From Nocardioides alpinus (GTDB lineage: Bacteria; Actinomycetota; Actinomycetes; Propionibacteriales; Nocardioidaceae), in the NCBI RefSeq assembly GCF_900112035.1, contig NZ_FOKC01000004.1:186001-250000 (forward strand): a stretch of 64,000 bases of DNA, read 5' to 3'. A model generated the notes under the pieces. The model was not told where the DNA came from. It saw only the letters and a list, made by a program, of their open reading frames with translations, and searched no databases. Both the position numbers and the translations under genes were made by a program. This document shows, in pieces, positions 38,085-51,548 of this stretch. Positions within the stretch are counted from its first letter, which is position 1. Each line of letters begins with the position of its first letter.

Positions 38085-39356
38085 TCACGCGAAGGGTGGC
38101 CGGGCGTCGCGCGCCATCGACCGCCGGCCGGCCCAGCGCCACACCCGGGCAGCGCGGTCGCGGTCGGCGTCGTCGACGAGGTTGCCCATCCAGCGCAGCG
38201 CCAGGGTCATCAGCCAGTCCGAGCGCATGCCGGCGGGCCCCAGGGCGGCGACCACCTTGGGCTGGGTCGCGATCCCGGCCAGACGACGGGCGATGGAGAA
38301 GGACTCCCCGTAGTGCTCGACCAGGGTCGAGCGCCAGGCCTCGCCGAGGCCCGTGCCGCTCGCGATGTGCTCGGCGACGAAGCGCCCCGTCTCCAGGCCG
38401 TAGTCGATGCCCTCGCCGTTGAGCGGGTTCACGCACGCCGCGGCGTCGCCGATCAGTGCCCAGTTGGGCCCGGCCACGTTGCTGACCGCACCACCCATCG
38501 GCAGGAGCGCGGAGGTCGGCGCCCGCAGGTCGCCGGAGAGCCCGAAGTCCTTGCCGATGGTGTCGGCATAGGTCTGCATCAGGGGCTTGATCGCCACCTC
38601 GGCCGGGCGCGCGCTGGTGGCGAGGGTGCCCGCGCCGAGGTTCACCGTGCCGTTGCCGAGCGGGAAGATCCAGCCGTAGCCGGACACCAGCTCGCCCTGC
38701 TCGTCGCGCAGCTCGAGGTGGGAGCTGATCCAGGGGTCGTCGGACTGCTCGGAGTCGACGTACGACCGGCCGGCGACCGCGTAGACGGTGTCGCGGTGCC
38801 ACTCGCGACCGAGGATCTTGCCCAGCGGGGACCGGACGCCGTCGGCGACGACCAACCACTGGCAGGCGATCTCGTAGTCCTCCTCGCCGCCGGTCGAGGT
38901 GCCGGCCTGCGAGCCCCGAAACCTCACCGCCGCGATCCGCTCACCCTCACGTCGTACGCCGACCGCGCGGGCGCCGTCGACCGCTCGGGCGCCGCTGGTG
39001 ATGGCCACCGAGCGCAGGTGGTCGTCGAGCTCGGTGCGCGCGACCGCGGATCCCCAGTCGGGCAGCGAGCCGCCGGGCCACGGCAGCAGCAGGGTCTGGC
39101 CGAAGCCGTGGGCGCGGAGCCCCTCGTTGACCGTGTGGGAGCGCAGCCAGTCCTCGAGACCGAGCTTCTGCATCTCCCCGATCGCGCGCGGGGTGAGGCC
39201 GTCACCGCACGTCTTGTCCCGCGGGAAGGTCGCCGCATCGGCCAGCACGACGTCGAGTCCGGCACGCGCCGCCCACGCGGCGGCGGCCGATCCGGCGGGT
39301 CCGGCACCGACGACGAGGACGTCGGCCGAGGTGGGCCGCGCGGAGGAGGTGGTCAC
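38085..39356 (-). CDS. Geranylgeranyl reductase-family flavoprotein (MenJ-like)
   Basis: 423 residues with an FAD Rossmann N-terminus (DVLVVGAGPAGSAAAAWAARAG), KTCGDGLTPRAI (the CGDGL signature of the family), the WLVVADGVRSPLGK region and the C-terminal FAD site WALIGDAAACVNPLNGEGIDYGLETG. In mycobacteria the close relative MenJ saturates one isoprene unit of menaquinone; other members reduce archaeal or chlorophyll prenyl chains. Start GTG 39356 agrees with the domain start. Near a PlsC gene; substrate not proven. Confidence 0.88.
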   Translation of the reverse strand: MTTSSARPTSADVLVVGAGPAGSAAAAWAARAGLDVVLADAATFPRDKTCGDGLTPRAIGEMQKLGLEDWLRSHTVNEGLRAHGFGQTLLLPWPGGSLPDWGSAVARTELDDHLRSVAITSGARAVDGARAVGVRREGERIAAVRFRGSQAGTSTGGEEDYEIACQWLVVADGVRSPLGKILGREWHRDTVYAVAGRSYVDSEQSDDPWISSHLELRDEQGELVSGYGWIFPLGNGTVNLGAGTLATSARPAEVAIKPLMQTYADTIGKDFGLSGDLRAPTSALLPMGGAVSNVAGPNWALIGDAAACVNPLNGEGIDYGLETGRFVAEHIASGTGLGEAWRSTLVEHYGESFSIARRLAGIATQPKVVAALGPAGMRSDWLMTLALRWMGNLVDDADRDRAARVWRWAGRRSMARDARPPFA

Positions 39357-39464
39357 ACCCGAAATTGTCTCAGGCACGTGGGCGGTGGGCGGCACGTGCC
39401 CTCGTAAGACTCTCGTAAGCCGCCGGCACCCGCTGCGGTCGGGCGTCGCTGTCATGCTGGATCC

Positions 39465-40046
39465 ATGAGACGTCTCGCGTTCGTCGCCGTCCTCCCGCTG
39501 GTCCTGGCCCTCGCGTCGTGCGGCCAGGACGCAGCCACGCCGAGTGACGCCGCATCGGCCGGCGAGCCGGCGGAGAGCTCCACCACGAGCACCCCCAGCC
39601 CCACCACGACGCCGAGCACGAGCGCCGACGACGACCCGGCGACGACGCCTGAGCTGCTCGACTTCACCGCCACCACCGTCACTGGTGACGCCTTCGACGG
39701 CGCCAGCCTCGCCGGACGTCCCACCGTCCTGTGGTTCTGGGCCCCGTGGTGTCCGACCTGTCGCGGCCAGATCCCGCAGGTCGAGGCGCTCGCCTCCGAT
39801 CGCGGCGGCGACGTCAACGTGATCGGCGTGGGTTCTCTCGACAGTGCCGAGGCGATCGCCGGGTTCGCCGACGACGTCCCCGGTCTCACCCACCTCGAGG
39901 ACGTCGACGGAGAGCTCTGGCGGAGGTTCGAGGTCACCGAGCAGTCGTCCTTCGTCGTGCTCGACGCCGACGGCACCGTGACCTTCGAGGCCGGCTACGG
40001 CGGCTCGGACGACCTCGACGCCGAGGTCGAGAGCCTGCTCGGCTGA
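39465..40046 (+). CDS. TlpA-like thiol-disulfide lipoprotein (redoxin)
   Basis: 193 residues. A lipoprotein signal (LPLVLALASCG) is followed by a Ser/Thr/Pro-rich linker (about 25-65) and a thioredoxin fold with WFWAPWCPTCRGQ (CxxC). Acts outside the membrane on protein or cytochrome thiols. CATGCT lies 6 nt before ATG 39465. Followed after 4 bp by a CcdA-type gene, which supplies reducing equivalents across the membrane. Confidence 0.9.
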   Translation: MRRLAFVAVLPLVLALASCGQDAATPSDAASAGEPAESSTTSTPSPTTTPSTSADDDPATTPELLDFTATTVTGDAFDGASLAGRPTVLWFWAPWCPTCRGQIPQVEALASDRGGDVNVIGVGSLDSAEAIAGFADDVPGLTHLEDVDGELWRRFEVTEQSSFVVLDADGTVTFEAGYGGSDDLDAEVESLLG

Positions 40047-40050
40047 GGCG

Positions 40051-40818
40051 ATGGGCGACACCCTCGCACTGGCGGTCGGCGCCGGGATGCTGGCAGCCGT
40101 CAACCCGTGCGGCTTCGCGCTCCTCCCGGCCTACCTCTCCGTCCTGGTGCTGGGCGACGACTCCCCCGGCCCGGCCCGCGCCGTGGCACGGGCACTCGTC
40201 CTCACCGCCTGGATGACCGTGGGCTTCGTGGCCGTCTTCGGGGTGTTCGGGCTGGTGATCTCCCCGGTCGCCTCGGAGGTCCAGCAGTACCTCCCCTGGT
40301 TCACCACCGTCCTCGGCGCGCTCCTGGTCCTCGCGGGAGCCTGGCTGCTCGCCGGACGCGACCTCCCCCGGCTCCAGCTCACCCGCGGCGGCGGGAAGCC
40401 ACTCACCCGTACGGCCCCGGCGATGGTGGGCTTCGGGATGTCCTACGCCGCCGCGAGCCTGACCTGCTCGATCGCGCCGTTCCTGGCGCTCGTGGTCGCC
40501 AGCTTCCGCAGCGGCTCGACCGGCGACGGGGTGGCCCTGTTCGTCGCCTACAGCGCCGGGATGGGCCTGCTGGTCGGCGTCGCCGCCGTGTCGGTCGCCC
40601 TCGCCCGCCGCGGCGTCGTCGCCGGGCTGAGGCGTACGGGCCGGTGGGTGCCCCGGCTCTCCGGGATCCTGCTCATGGTCGTGGGTGCCTACGTCGCCTG
40701 GTACGGCGCGTGGGAGCTGCGCGTCCTGGACGGGGGCGATCCGTCGGACCCGGTGATCGAGGCCGCCGCCCGGCTCCAGCGCACCCTCGCCGACTGGGTG
40801 GGTCGGATCACCCCGTAG
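40051..40818 (+). CDS. CcdA/DsbD-family membrane electron carrier
   Basis: 255 residues, six or seven membrane helices. AAVNPCGFALLPAYL contains the first transmembrane Cys, and SYAAASLTCSIAPFLALV the second, the redox pair that passes electrons from cytoplasmic thioredoxin to TlpA-like proteins outside. GAGG precedes the ATG. With the TlpA lipoprotein it forms a complete two-gene pathway. A strong terminator follows. Confidence 0.88.
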   Translation: MGDTLALAVGAGMLAAVNPCGFALLPAYLSVLVLGDDSPGPARAVARALVLTAWMTVGFVAVFGVFGLVISPVASEVQQYLPWFTTVLGALLVLAGAWLLAGRDLPRLQLTRGGGKPLTRTAPAMVGFGMSYAAASLTCSIAPFLALVVASFRSGSTGDGVALFVAYSAGMGLLVGVAAVSVALARRGVVAGLRRTGRWVPRLSGILLMVVGAYVAWYGAWELRVLDGGDPSDPVIEAAARLQRTLADWVGRITP

Positions 40819-40823
40819 ACGCA

Positions 40824-40861
40824 CCGAGCCCCGGCCTCCCTTGCGGGGGGCCGGGGCTCGG
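40824..40861 (+). terminator. ccdA terminator
   Basis: CCGAGCCCCGGCC (40824-40836) and GGCCGGGGCTCGG (40849-40861) form a 13-bp stem with a 12-nt loop, followed by GTTTG. 5 bp past the stop. Confidence 0.85.
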
Positions 40862-40880
40862 GTTTGCCAGGACCTCGAAT

Positions 40881-40942
40881 CGGTTTCGAGACGCCTCACT
40901 CGTCCGGACTGCGTCCGACCGAGTCGCGGCTCCTCAACCTGG
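40881..40942. repeat. Short palindromic intergenic repeat, copy B (inverted)
   Basis: On the minus strand it reads GGTTGAGGAG, a variable core with GTCGGACGC/GCGTCCGAC-like arms, then GCGTCTCGAAACC. Same outer signature as 12655-12693. It lies between the converging ccdA and rpoC genes. Confidence 0.55.
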
Positions 40943-40953
40943 CTCGTCACACC

Positions 40954-40972
40954 AGAGCTGATCGCTGAGCGA

Positions 40973-40980
<8 letters not shown>
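40954..40980 (-). terminator. Hairpin overlapping the rpoC stop codon
   Basis: AGAGCTGATCGCT (40954-40966) faces AGCGATCAGTTCT (40968-40980); all but one pair match, counting G.T. The TGA of rpoC lies in the arm. Probable end of the rpoBC transcript. Confidence 0.6.
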
Positions 40981-44818
<3,838 letters not shown>

Positions 44819-44904
44819 GATGTGTTCCTTTGGTTGCTGTTCTAAGTCTGGTGGCTGTGGGACCGAGGGGCCCGGGCGGCGCGTGGCGCCGCCCGGGACT
44901 CACC

Positions 44905-47900
44905 TCAGACTTCTTCGACGCTGCTGGGCTCGCGCCGGGACAGGTCGATGCCGAGCTCCTCAGCCGCGCGGAAGACGTCTTCCTCGGCGTCCTTCAACGC
45001 GATCGCACTGCCGTCCTGCGACAGCACCTCGACGTTGAGGCAGAGGGACTGCATCTCCTTGACGAGCACCTTGAACGACTCGGGGATGCCCGAGTCGGGG
45101 ATGTTCTCGCCCTTCACGATGGCCTCGTAGACCTTCACGCGGCCGGGCACGTCGTCGGACTTGATCGTGAGCAGCTCCTGGAGCGCGTAGGCAGCGCCGT
45201 ACGCCTCCATCGCCCAGACCTCCATCTCGCCGAACCGCTGGCCACCGAACTGGGCCTTGCCGCCCAGGGGCTGCTGCGTGATCATCGAGTAGGGGCCGGT
45301 CGAGCGAGCGTGGATCTTGTCGTCGACGAGGTGGTGCAGCTTGAGGATGTACATGTAGCCCACGGCCACCGGCGCCGGGAACGGCTCACCGGAGCGACCG
45401 TCGAAGAGGGCGGCCTTGCCGTCCTCCTTGACCATCCGCTCACCGTCACGGTTGGGCAGGGTGGCACCCAGCAGACCCGTGATCTCGTCCTCGCGCGCAC
45501 CGTCGAACACCGGGGTCGCGACCTTGGTGCCGGGCTCGCTCTTCTCGGCGTGGATGGAGATGAGGCGGTCCTTCCACTCCGACGAGCCCTTGTCGGCGTG
45601 CAGGTCGATGTCCCAGCCCTGCTTGGCGAGCCAACCCAGGTGGAGCTCGAGGATCTGGCCAATGTTCATCCGTCGCGGCACACCCAGCGGGTTGAGCACG
45701 ACGTCGACGGGGGTGCCGTCCTCCATGAACGGCATGTCCTCGACGGGCAGGATCTTGGCGATGACGCCCTTGTTGCCGTGGCGTCCGGCGAGCTTGTCGC
45801 CGACCGAGATCTTGCGCTTCTGGGCGACGTAGACGCGGACCAGCTGGTTCACGCCGGGGGGAAGGTCGTCGCCGTCCTCGCGGTCGAAGACGCGCACGCC
45901 GATGACCGTGCCGGACTCACCGTGGGGCACCTTCATCGAGGTGTCGCGCACCTCGCGCGCCTTCTCACCGAAGATCGCGCGGAGCAGTCGCTCCTCCGGG
46001 GTGAGCTCGGTCTCGCCCTTGGGCGTCACCTTGCCGACGAGGATGTCACCGGTGGTGACCTCGGCGCCGATGCGGATGATGCCGCGCTCGTCGAGGTCGG
46101 CCAGGCCCTCCTCGGAGACGTTGGGGATGTCCCGCGTGATCTCCTCGGGGCCGAGCTTGGTGTCGCGGGCGTCGACCTCGTGCTCCTCGATGTGGATCGA
46201 GGTGAGGACGTCCTCCTGCACCAGGCGCTGGCTGAGGATGATCGCGTCCTCGTAGTTGTGACCCTGCCACGGCATGAAGGCGACGAGCAGGTTGGTGCCC
46301 AGCGCCATCTCCGCGTTGTCGGTGCACGGACCGTCGGCGATCGGCGTACCGACCTCGAGGCGGTCCCCGGCCTTCACCAGCGGGCGCTGGTTGATGCAGG
46401 TGCCCTGGTTGGAGCGCTTGAACTTGGCCAGCTTGTAGGTCTGGTAGGTGCCGTCGTCGTTCATCGTCTCGATGGCGTCGGCGGACACCTCCTTCACCAC
46501 ACCGGCGTTGTCGGCCACGACCACGTCGCCGGCGTCGACGGCGGCGCGGTACTCCATGCCGGTGCCGACGAGCGGGCTGTCGCTGACGACCAACGGCACG
46601 GCCTGGCGCTGCATGTTGGCGCCCATGAGCGCACGGTTGGCGTCGTCGTGCTCGAGGAACGGGATCAGGGCCGTCGCGACCGACACCATCTGGCGCGGCG
46701 AGACGTCCATGTAGTCGACCTCCTCGGCCAGGATCGCGTCGACCTCACCCTTCTGCTGGCGGACCAGGACGCGCTCCTCGACGAACTTCATCTTCGAGTC
46801 GAGCGGCGCGTTGGCCTGCGCGATGACGTAGCGGTCCTCGTCGTCGGCCGTCAGGTAGTCGATCTCGTCGGTGACGACACCCTTGACCACGCGACGGTAG
46901 GGGGTCTCGACGAAGCCGAACGGGTTGATCCGACCGTAGGAGGCGAGCGAGCCGATCAGGCCGATGTTGGGGCCTTCCGGGGTCTCGATCGGGCACATGC
47001 GGCCGTAGTGCGACGGGTGGACGTCACGGACCTCCATGCCGGCGCGGTCACGGGACAGACCACCGGGACCGAGCGCGGACAGGCGACGCTTGTGCGTCAG
47101 GCCCGCGATCGGGTTGGTCTGGTCCATGAACTGCGAGAGCTGCGAGGTGCCGAAGAACTCCTTCAGCGCAGCCACGACGGGACGGATGTTGATCAGGGAC
47201 TGCGGCGTGATGGCCTCGACGTCCTGGGTCGTCATCCGCTCGCGGACCACGCGCTCCATGCGGGCCAGGCCCGTGCGGAGCTGGTTCTGGATGAGCTCGC
47301 CGACCGTGCGCATCCGGCGGTTGCCGAAGTGGTCGATGTCGTCGGACTGGACCTTGACGGGCGAGCCGTCGGGGCCCTCGACCACGTTGCCGGCGGCGTC
47401 GAGCAGGTCGGCCTCGGCCTGGACACCCGCCGCGTGCAGCTGCACGACGTAGCGGATGGCGGCGACGACGTCGTCGATCGTCAGCGTCTGCTGGTCGAAG
47501 GCCTCGTGCAGGCCGAGCTTCTTGTTGATCTTGTAGCGGCCGACCTTCGCGAGGTCGTAGCGCTTGCTGTTGAAGTAGTAGTTGTTCAGCAGCGTCTGCG
47601 CAGCCTCGGCCGTCGGCGGCTCGCCGGGACGGAGCTTGCGGTAGATGTCGAGCAGCGCGAGCCGGGTGACCTCGAGGTTGATCTGCTCGGCGGTCGGGGC
47701 CTCGCCCCGCGCCTTCTTCTGCAGCTCCTCGGCGACGACCTCGTAGCGGACGCTGTCCTTCTCGAGCGTCAGCATCATCGACTCGTACTGACCGAACTCC
47801 TCGCGGATCTGCTCGGTGGTCCAGCCGAGCGCCTTGAGCAGGACGGTGACGTTCTGCTTGCGCTTGCGGTCCAGACGCACGCCCACCAGGTCGCGCTTGT

Positions 47901-48483
47901 CGATCTCGAACTCCAGCCACGCGCCACGGCTCGGGATGAGCTTGGCGGTGAAGATGTCCTTGTCCGAGGTCTTGTCGGGAGAGGACTCGAAGTAGACGCC
48001 GGGCGAACGGACGAGCTGGGACACGACGACCCGCTCGGTGCCGTTGATGATGAAGGTGCCCTTCTTGGTCATCATGGGGAAGTCACCCATGAAGACCGTC
48101 TGGCCCTTGATCTCGCCGGTCTCGTGGTTCATGAACTCGGCCGAGACGTAGAGGGGCCGGGAGTAGGTGAAGTCCTTCTCCTTGCACTCCTCCTCGGTGT
48201 ACTTCTCGTCGAGGAAGACGGGGTTGTCGAACGAGAGCATCATCGTCTCGGAGAAGTCCTCGATCGGGGAGATCTCCTCGAAGATCTCCTGCAGACCGGT
48301 CTTCTCGGAGACGTCTTCACCGTTGGCCCTGCGGGCAGCGACGGTGGCCTCCCACCGCTCGTTGCCGACCAGCCAGTCGAAGCTGTCGGTCTGGAGCGAG
48401 ATGAGGGGGGGAACCTCGAGAGGTTCGGTGATCTTTGCGAAAGAGGTACGACGGTGGTTACCAGCGGAGCTGCGCGCGGCCAA
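44905..48483 (-). CDS. rpoB: DNA-directed RNA polymerase subunit beta
   Basis: 1192 residues. The rifampicin region reads [18 protein letters not shown] then [20 protein letters not shown]; the Asp, His and Ser most often changed in resistance are wild type. The catalytic-centre segments ([44 protein letters not shown]) are intact. Start is TTG 48483 with GAGGA 6 nt upstream, so both subunits here start with TTG. A sigma-A-like promoter lies about 100 nt upstream, between it and the mce operon. Confidence 0.98.
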   Translation of the reverse strand: MAARSSAGNHRRTSFAKITEPLEVPPLISLQTDSFDWLVGNERWEATVAARRANGEDVSEKTGLQEIFEEISPIEDFSETMMLSFDNPVFLDEKYTEEECKEKDFTYSRPLYVSAEFMNHETGEIKGQTVFMGDFPMMTKKGTFIINGTERVVVSQLVRSPGVYFESSPDKTSDKDIFTAKLIPSRGAWLEFEIDKRDLVGVRLDRKRKQNVTVLLKALGWTTEQIREEFGQYESMMLTLEKDSVRYEVVAEELQKKARGEAPTAEQINLEVTRLALLDIYRKLRPGEPPTAEAAQTLLNNYYFNSKRYDLAKVGRYKINKKLGLHEAFDQQTLTIDDVVAAIRYVVQLHAAGVQAEADLLDAAGNVVEGPDGSPVKVQSDDIDHFGNRRMRTVGELIQNQLRTGLARMERVVRERMTTQDVEAITPQSLINIRPVVAALKEFFGTSQLSQFMDQTNPIAGLTHKRRLSALGPGGLSRDRAGMEVRDVHPSHYGRMCPIETPEGPNIGLIGSLASYGRINPFGFVETPYRRVVKGVVTDEIDYLTADDEDRYVIAQANAPLDSKMKFVEERVLVRQQKGEVDAILAEEVDYMDVSPRQMVSVATALIPFLEHDDANRALMGANMQRQAVPLVVSDSPLVGTGMEYRAAVDAGDVVVADNAGVVKEVSADAIETMNDDGTYQTYKLAKFKRSNQGTCINQRPLVKAGDRLEVGTPIADGPCTDNAEMALGTNLLVAFMPWQGHNYEDAIILSQRLVQEDVLTSIHIEEHEVDARDTKLGPEEITRDIPNVSEEGLADLDERGIIRIGAEVTTGDILVGKVTPKGETELTPEERLLRAIFGEKAREVRDTSMKVPHGESGTVIGVRVFDREDGDDLPPGVNQLVRVYVAQKRKISVGDKLAGRHGNKGVIAKILPVEDMPFMEDGTPVDVVLNPLGVPRRMNIGQILELHLGWLAKQGWDIDLHADKGSSEWKDRLISIHAEKSEPGTKVATPVFDGAREDEITGLLGATLPNRDGERMVKEDGKAALFDGRSGEPFPAPVAVGYMYILKLHHLVDDKIHARSTGPYSMITQQPLGGKAQFGGQRFGEMEVWAMEAYGAAYALQELLTIKSDDVPGRVKVYEAIVKGENIPDSGIPESFKVLVKEMQSLCLNVEVLSQDGSAIALKDAEEDVFRAAEELGIDLSRREPSSVEEV

Positions 48484-48580
48484 GAGGTGTCCTCACGAAT
48501 GAGCGAGTGATCGGCGCCAACCGACCACCACGACAGCCGTCCGGAGGGCGTCGGGCATCTGAGGGCAGGCGCGAGGAGAC

Positions 48581-48609
48581 ACGATAGCGCACTTCAGCAC
48601 ACGCCTCAA
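48581..48609 (-). promoter_or_regulatory. rpoB: Probable rpoBC promoter
   Basis: On the minus strand TTGAGG (48604-48609) and TATCGT (48581-48586) are spaced by exactly 17 bp. A start near 48575 would leave a leader of about 90 nt before the TTG start of rpoB. This gives rpoBC its own promoter although the mce operon reads toward it. Confidence 0.65.
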
Positions 48610-48723
48610 ACGCGGGGTCAATTCCCGGAAGGGGAGTGCGCCACGCGTTGCGGATGATGATGAACGCCGAAGCGCTCCGGGTCAAGCAGGGCGCGCCGCG
48701 GGCACCCCTCGGGAGGGTCAGGG

Positions 48724-49512
48724 TCAGCCCTGGACGGGAGACGTGAGGAGGTCGTCGACCAGCCACTCGCCGTCGACGAGCTGCATCGAGAGGGTCACCT
48801 GGTCCTTGTAGACCACAGGCTCGGCGCTCAGCTTGTTGGTCGTGGGGCGGTCCACGAAGACCAGCACCTGCACCCGCTCATCGCTGGCGCGCACGATGCC
48901 GGAGGCGATGACGGAGGCGGTCACCCTGGTCCGGGTCTGCGGCGCGTTGTCCTGCAGCACCGTGAAGAGCTTGTCGTACTCCTCGCGGTAGCTGCCGGTC
49001 ATCAGCGCCTGCGCGGCCCGCTGGTCCTCGTCGAGGTGCTCGTAGTCGTAGGACAGCACCGGTACGGCGGCGCGCTCGGCCGCCACCTGTGCGGCGCGGG
49101 CGGCGGAGTCGTTGCCGGCGTCGCCCCGGTCGGCGGCCGGCCACGTCCACAGGGTCGCCGCGACCAGGCCGGCAGCGACGATCGCCAGGCCGGCCAGCAA
49201 CCACGACGGCGCCCCGGCTCGTTCGCCGGCCCCGGCCTCGCGACTGGCCTCGCTACGGGTCTCAGGACGGGCCTGACGGCCCTCCTCGACCAGCGGCGGC
49301 GGCGCGTCCTCGTCGACCTCCGGGTGCTCTGCGTCGTACGCCGTCCGCGCGGCGGGGTCGAGCAGCACCTTGGCGGCCCGGTTGAGCGCGTCGAAGCGGC
49401 GGTCGCCGGGCTCGAGGTCGGCGATCTGGCTCTTCCAGGCGTCGCGGACCTCCTCGGCCGAGGCGTCGCGCGAGACGGCGAGGAGGTCGTACCAGGTCGG
49501 GGTGTCGCTCAC
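48724..49512 (-). CDS. Mce-associated membrane protein with a J-like domain lacking HPD
   Basis: 262 residues. Residues 5-65 match a DnaJ J-domain at both ends (TWYDLLAVSRDASAEEVRDAW, AAKVLLDPAARTAYDAEH), but the HPD loop that stimulates Hsp70 ATPase is missing (IADLEPGDRRF). After an acidic linker comes one membrane helix (SWLLAGLAIVAAGLVAATLW) and a Mce-associated-type C-terminal domain (YDYEHLDEDQRAAQALMTGSYREEYD, ending DGEWLVDDLLTSP). It overlaps the preceding Mce-associated gene by 4 nt and ends the operon. Confidence 0.8.
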   Translation of the reverse strand: MSDTPTWYDLLAVSRDASAEEVRDAWKSQIADLEPGDRRFDALNRAAKVLLDPAARTAYDAEHPEVDEDAPPPLVEEGRQARPETRSEASREAGAGERAGAPSWLLAGLAIVAAGLVAATLWTWPAADRGDAGNDSAARAAQVAAERAAVPVLSYDYEHLDEDQRAAQALMTGSYREEYDKLFTVLQDNAPQTRTRVTASVIASGIVRASDERVQVLVFVDRPTTNKLSAEPVVYKDQVTLSMQLVDGEWLVDDLLTSPVQG

Positions 49513-50183
49513 GGCGTGCTCCCCTCGGTGTCGCTGCCGGTGCCGGCCTCGTCGTCGGGGTTGCTCACGGGCGAGAAGTCATCGACGAGCCACTCGCCGT
49601 CGATCGTCACCAGGTCGACGGTGAAGCGGAACGGCAGCGGCTCCTGGTCGATCGTGCGAGCCCGGTCGCCCTTGCCCTGCTCGTAGCTGTCGGTGAAGGC
49701 GCCGGCCACGAGCACGCGGGCCGAGTCGTCGTCGATCGAGGACACCGCGGTCGCGAAGACGTCGGCGGTGCGGGTGATCGCACCCTGCGCGACGAGCTGC
49801 TCGGCGGTGGCGACCTCCTGGTCGAAGTCGGCGGCGAACTTGGGGGTGATCACCTCACGGACCTGCTCGCGGTAGGCCGGCATCTGCCCGGAGTCGTCGA
49901 GCATGTCCGGGCTGTAGGTGCCGAGCCGCTTCACGAACTGGTCGGTCAGGCTCATCACCTGCTCCCGCTCCTCGGGCAGCTCGAGGCCGCCGTCGGCGGT
50001 CGCCGGACCGGTCACGGACGTCCACACCAGCGCCGCGAGGCCGGCCAGCACGACCACGACCAGAGCTGCGGCCACCGTCGTACGCCGACGTGCGCGACGG
50101 TCGGGTGCGGGTGCGGGTGCGGGTGCGGCGTCACGGGCGGTCGGGGGTGCGTCGCGACGGACGGTGTCAGTGGGGGCGGACAT
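49509..50183 (-). CDS. Mce-associated membrane protein (Mam/Mas type)
   Basis: 224 residues. A Pro/Ala-rich cytoplasmic start, one membrane helix (VAAALVVVVLAGLAALVW) and an outer domain ending FTVDLVTIDGEWLVDDFSPV, the same pattern as the next gene. In mycobacteria such proteins stabilise Mce complexes. It follows mceF by 51 bp. Confidence 0.83.
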   Translation of the reverse strand: MSAPTDTVRRDAPPTARDAAPAPAPAPDRRARRRTTVAAALVVVVLAGLAALVWTSVTGPATADGGLELPEEREQVMSLTDQFVKRLGTYSPDMLDDSGQMPAYREQVREVITPKFAADFDQEVATAEQLVAQGAITRTADVFATAVSSIDDDSARVLVAGAFTDSYEQGKGDRARTIDQEPLPFRFTVDLVTIDGEWLVDDFSPVSNPDDEAGTGSDTEGSTP

Positions 50184-50234
50184 GTGTTCCCTCCCTCGAG
50201 AACGGGTGCGGCCCCCTCCCGGGGCCTGTCTGGA

Positions 50235-51548
50235 TCAACGAGGTGACGTCGGCGAGGTCACGCCGTCGGAGAGCAGCGGCTGGAGGTAGAGCCACTTCCA
50301 CGTGTCGTCACCGAGGCTGCGCGGGGCCACCCTGCCGGTGCCCTCGAGGCGCCGGATCTCGGCGGGATCGGACGTGACCGTGCCGGTCTCCGGGTCGTAG
50401 GCGAAGTCGGCCGGCCCCCAGCCGGTCGCGGGTCGCGGCGCCTGGATGTTCTGGGCGCCGCGGGCGTTGGTCTCGGACGCCGGGGCCGTGCACGCAGCCT
50501 CCTCGTTCATCGGCCGGTTGCTGCCGTCGAGCGGCGAGCGGCGGTCGGTGCCCTCGTAGCCCTGGTGGCACACGGGCGGGTCCTGGGTGAGCACCATCCC
50601 GAAGTGGGCGTCGTACAGGCCCGTGCCGGGCGACGGTGACACGACCGTGAAGCCGCCCTCGACGACGTAGGGGTAGATCACCAGGAGCTGCTCGACACCG
50701 TCGAGGTGCTTGACCACGACCTCGCCGGTGGTGACGAGGTTGTTGATGAGCTCGCCCAGCTCGACCTCGTTGTCCTCCAGGAACACCCGCAGCTCGTTGG
50801 CCCCGAGCGACCCGTCCTCGATGAGGGTGCGCAGGTCCTGGTCGCGGTTGGCGACGGTCGTGGTGAACGAGGACAGGTCGCGGGCGAAGCGCCGGAAGGC
50901 GCGCTCGGAGTCGATCTGCCCGTTGAGCACGGTGTTGCTGTCGCGGATCAGGTCGACGGTGACCCCGAAGTTCTCGTCCGCCGCGGCGATGAAGGCGCTG
51001 CTGCTGTCGAGGATGGTCTGCAGGTCCTCGCCGGCGCCGCCGAAGGCCAGGCCGAACTCCGAGGTGACGGTGCGCAGGTCGTCCTGGTCGACGCTGCGGA
51101 CGGTCTCGTCGAGGTGCGTCAGCAGGGTGTCGGTCTGGATCGGGGTCGTCGTACGGTCCCGCGCGATCTGCGACTCGTCCTCCAGGAACGGACCCTTGTC
51201 GCTCTGCGGCTGCAGCTCGACGTACTGCTCCCCCACCGCCGAGCGGTTGCCCACCAGGGCCAGGGCGTCGGACGGGATGTCGTCGAACTCGTTGTCGATG
51301 TCGAGGTGGATGTCCACGCCGTCCTGGGTCAGGACGAGCTCCTTTACCTGCCCCACGCGGACGCCGCGGTAGGACACCTCCGCGCCGGCGAAGGCACCGC
51401 CGGAGTCGGCGAAGTGCGCCACGACCGTGTAGCTCTGGTCGACGAACACCCGGTCCAGCCGGGCGTAGCGTGCGCCGACGAAGCTGACGCCGATCAGGGT
51501 GATGAGGGCGAAGACCAGCAGCTGCACCTTGGTCCGACGGGTGATCAT
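50235..51548 (-). CDS. Mce family protein MceF
   Basis: 437 residues. An N-terminal membrane anchor (VQLLVFALITLIGVSFVG), the MlaD/Mce beta-barrel domain (about 38-120, with YRGVRVGQV), a long helical region (about 125-300) that forms the lipid tunnel, and a tail. Sixth of six mce genes; its ATG overlaps the mceE stop. Part of the single envelope lipid importer. Confidence 0.9.
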   Translation of the reverse strand: MITRRTKVQLLVFALITLIGVSFVGARYARLDRVFVDQSYTVVAHFADSGGAFAGAEVSYRGVRVGQVKELVLTQDGVDIHLDIDNEFDDIPSDALALVGNRSAVGEQYVELQPQSDKGPFLEDESQIARDRTTTPIQTDTLLTHLDETVRSVDQDDLRTVTSEFGLAFGGAGEDLQTILDSSSAFIAAADENFGVTVDLIRDSNTVLNGQIDSERAFRRFARDLSSFTTTVANRDQDLRTLIEDGSLGANELRVFLEDNEVELGELINNLVTTGEVVVKHLDGVEQLLVIYPYVVEGGFTVVSPSPGTGLYDAHFGMVLTQDPPVCHQGYEGTDRRSPLDGSNRPMNEEAACTAPASETNARGAQNIQAPRPATGWGPADFAYDPETGTVTSDPAEIRRLEGTGRVAPRSLGDDTWKWLYLQPLLSDGVTSPTSPR

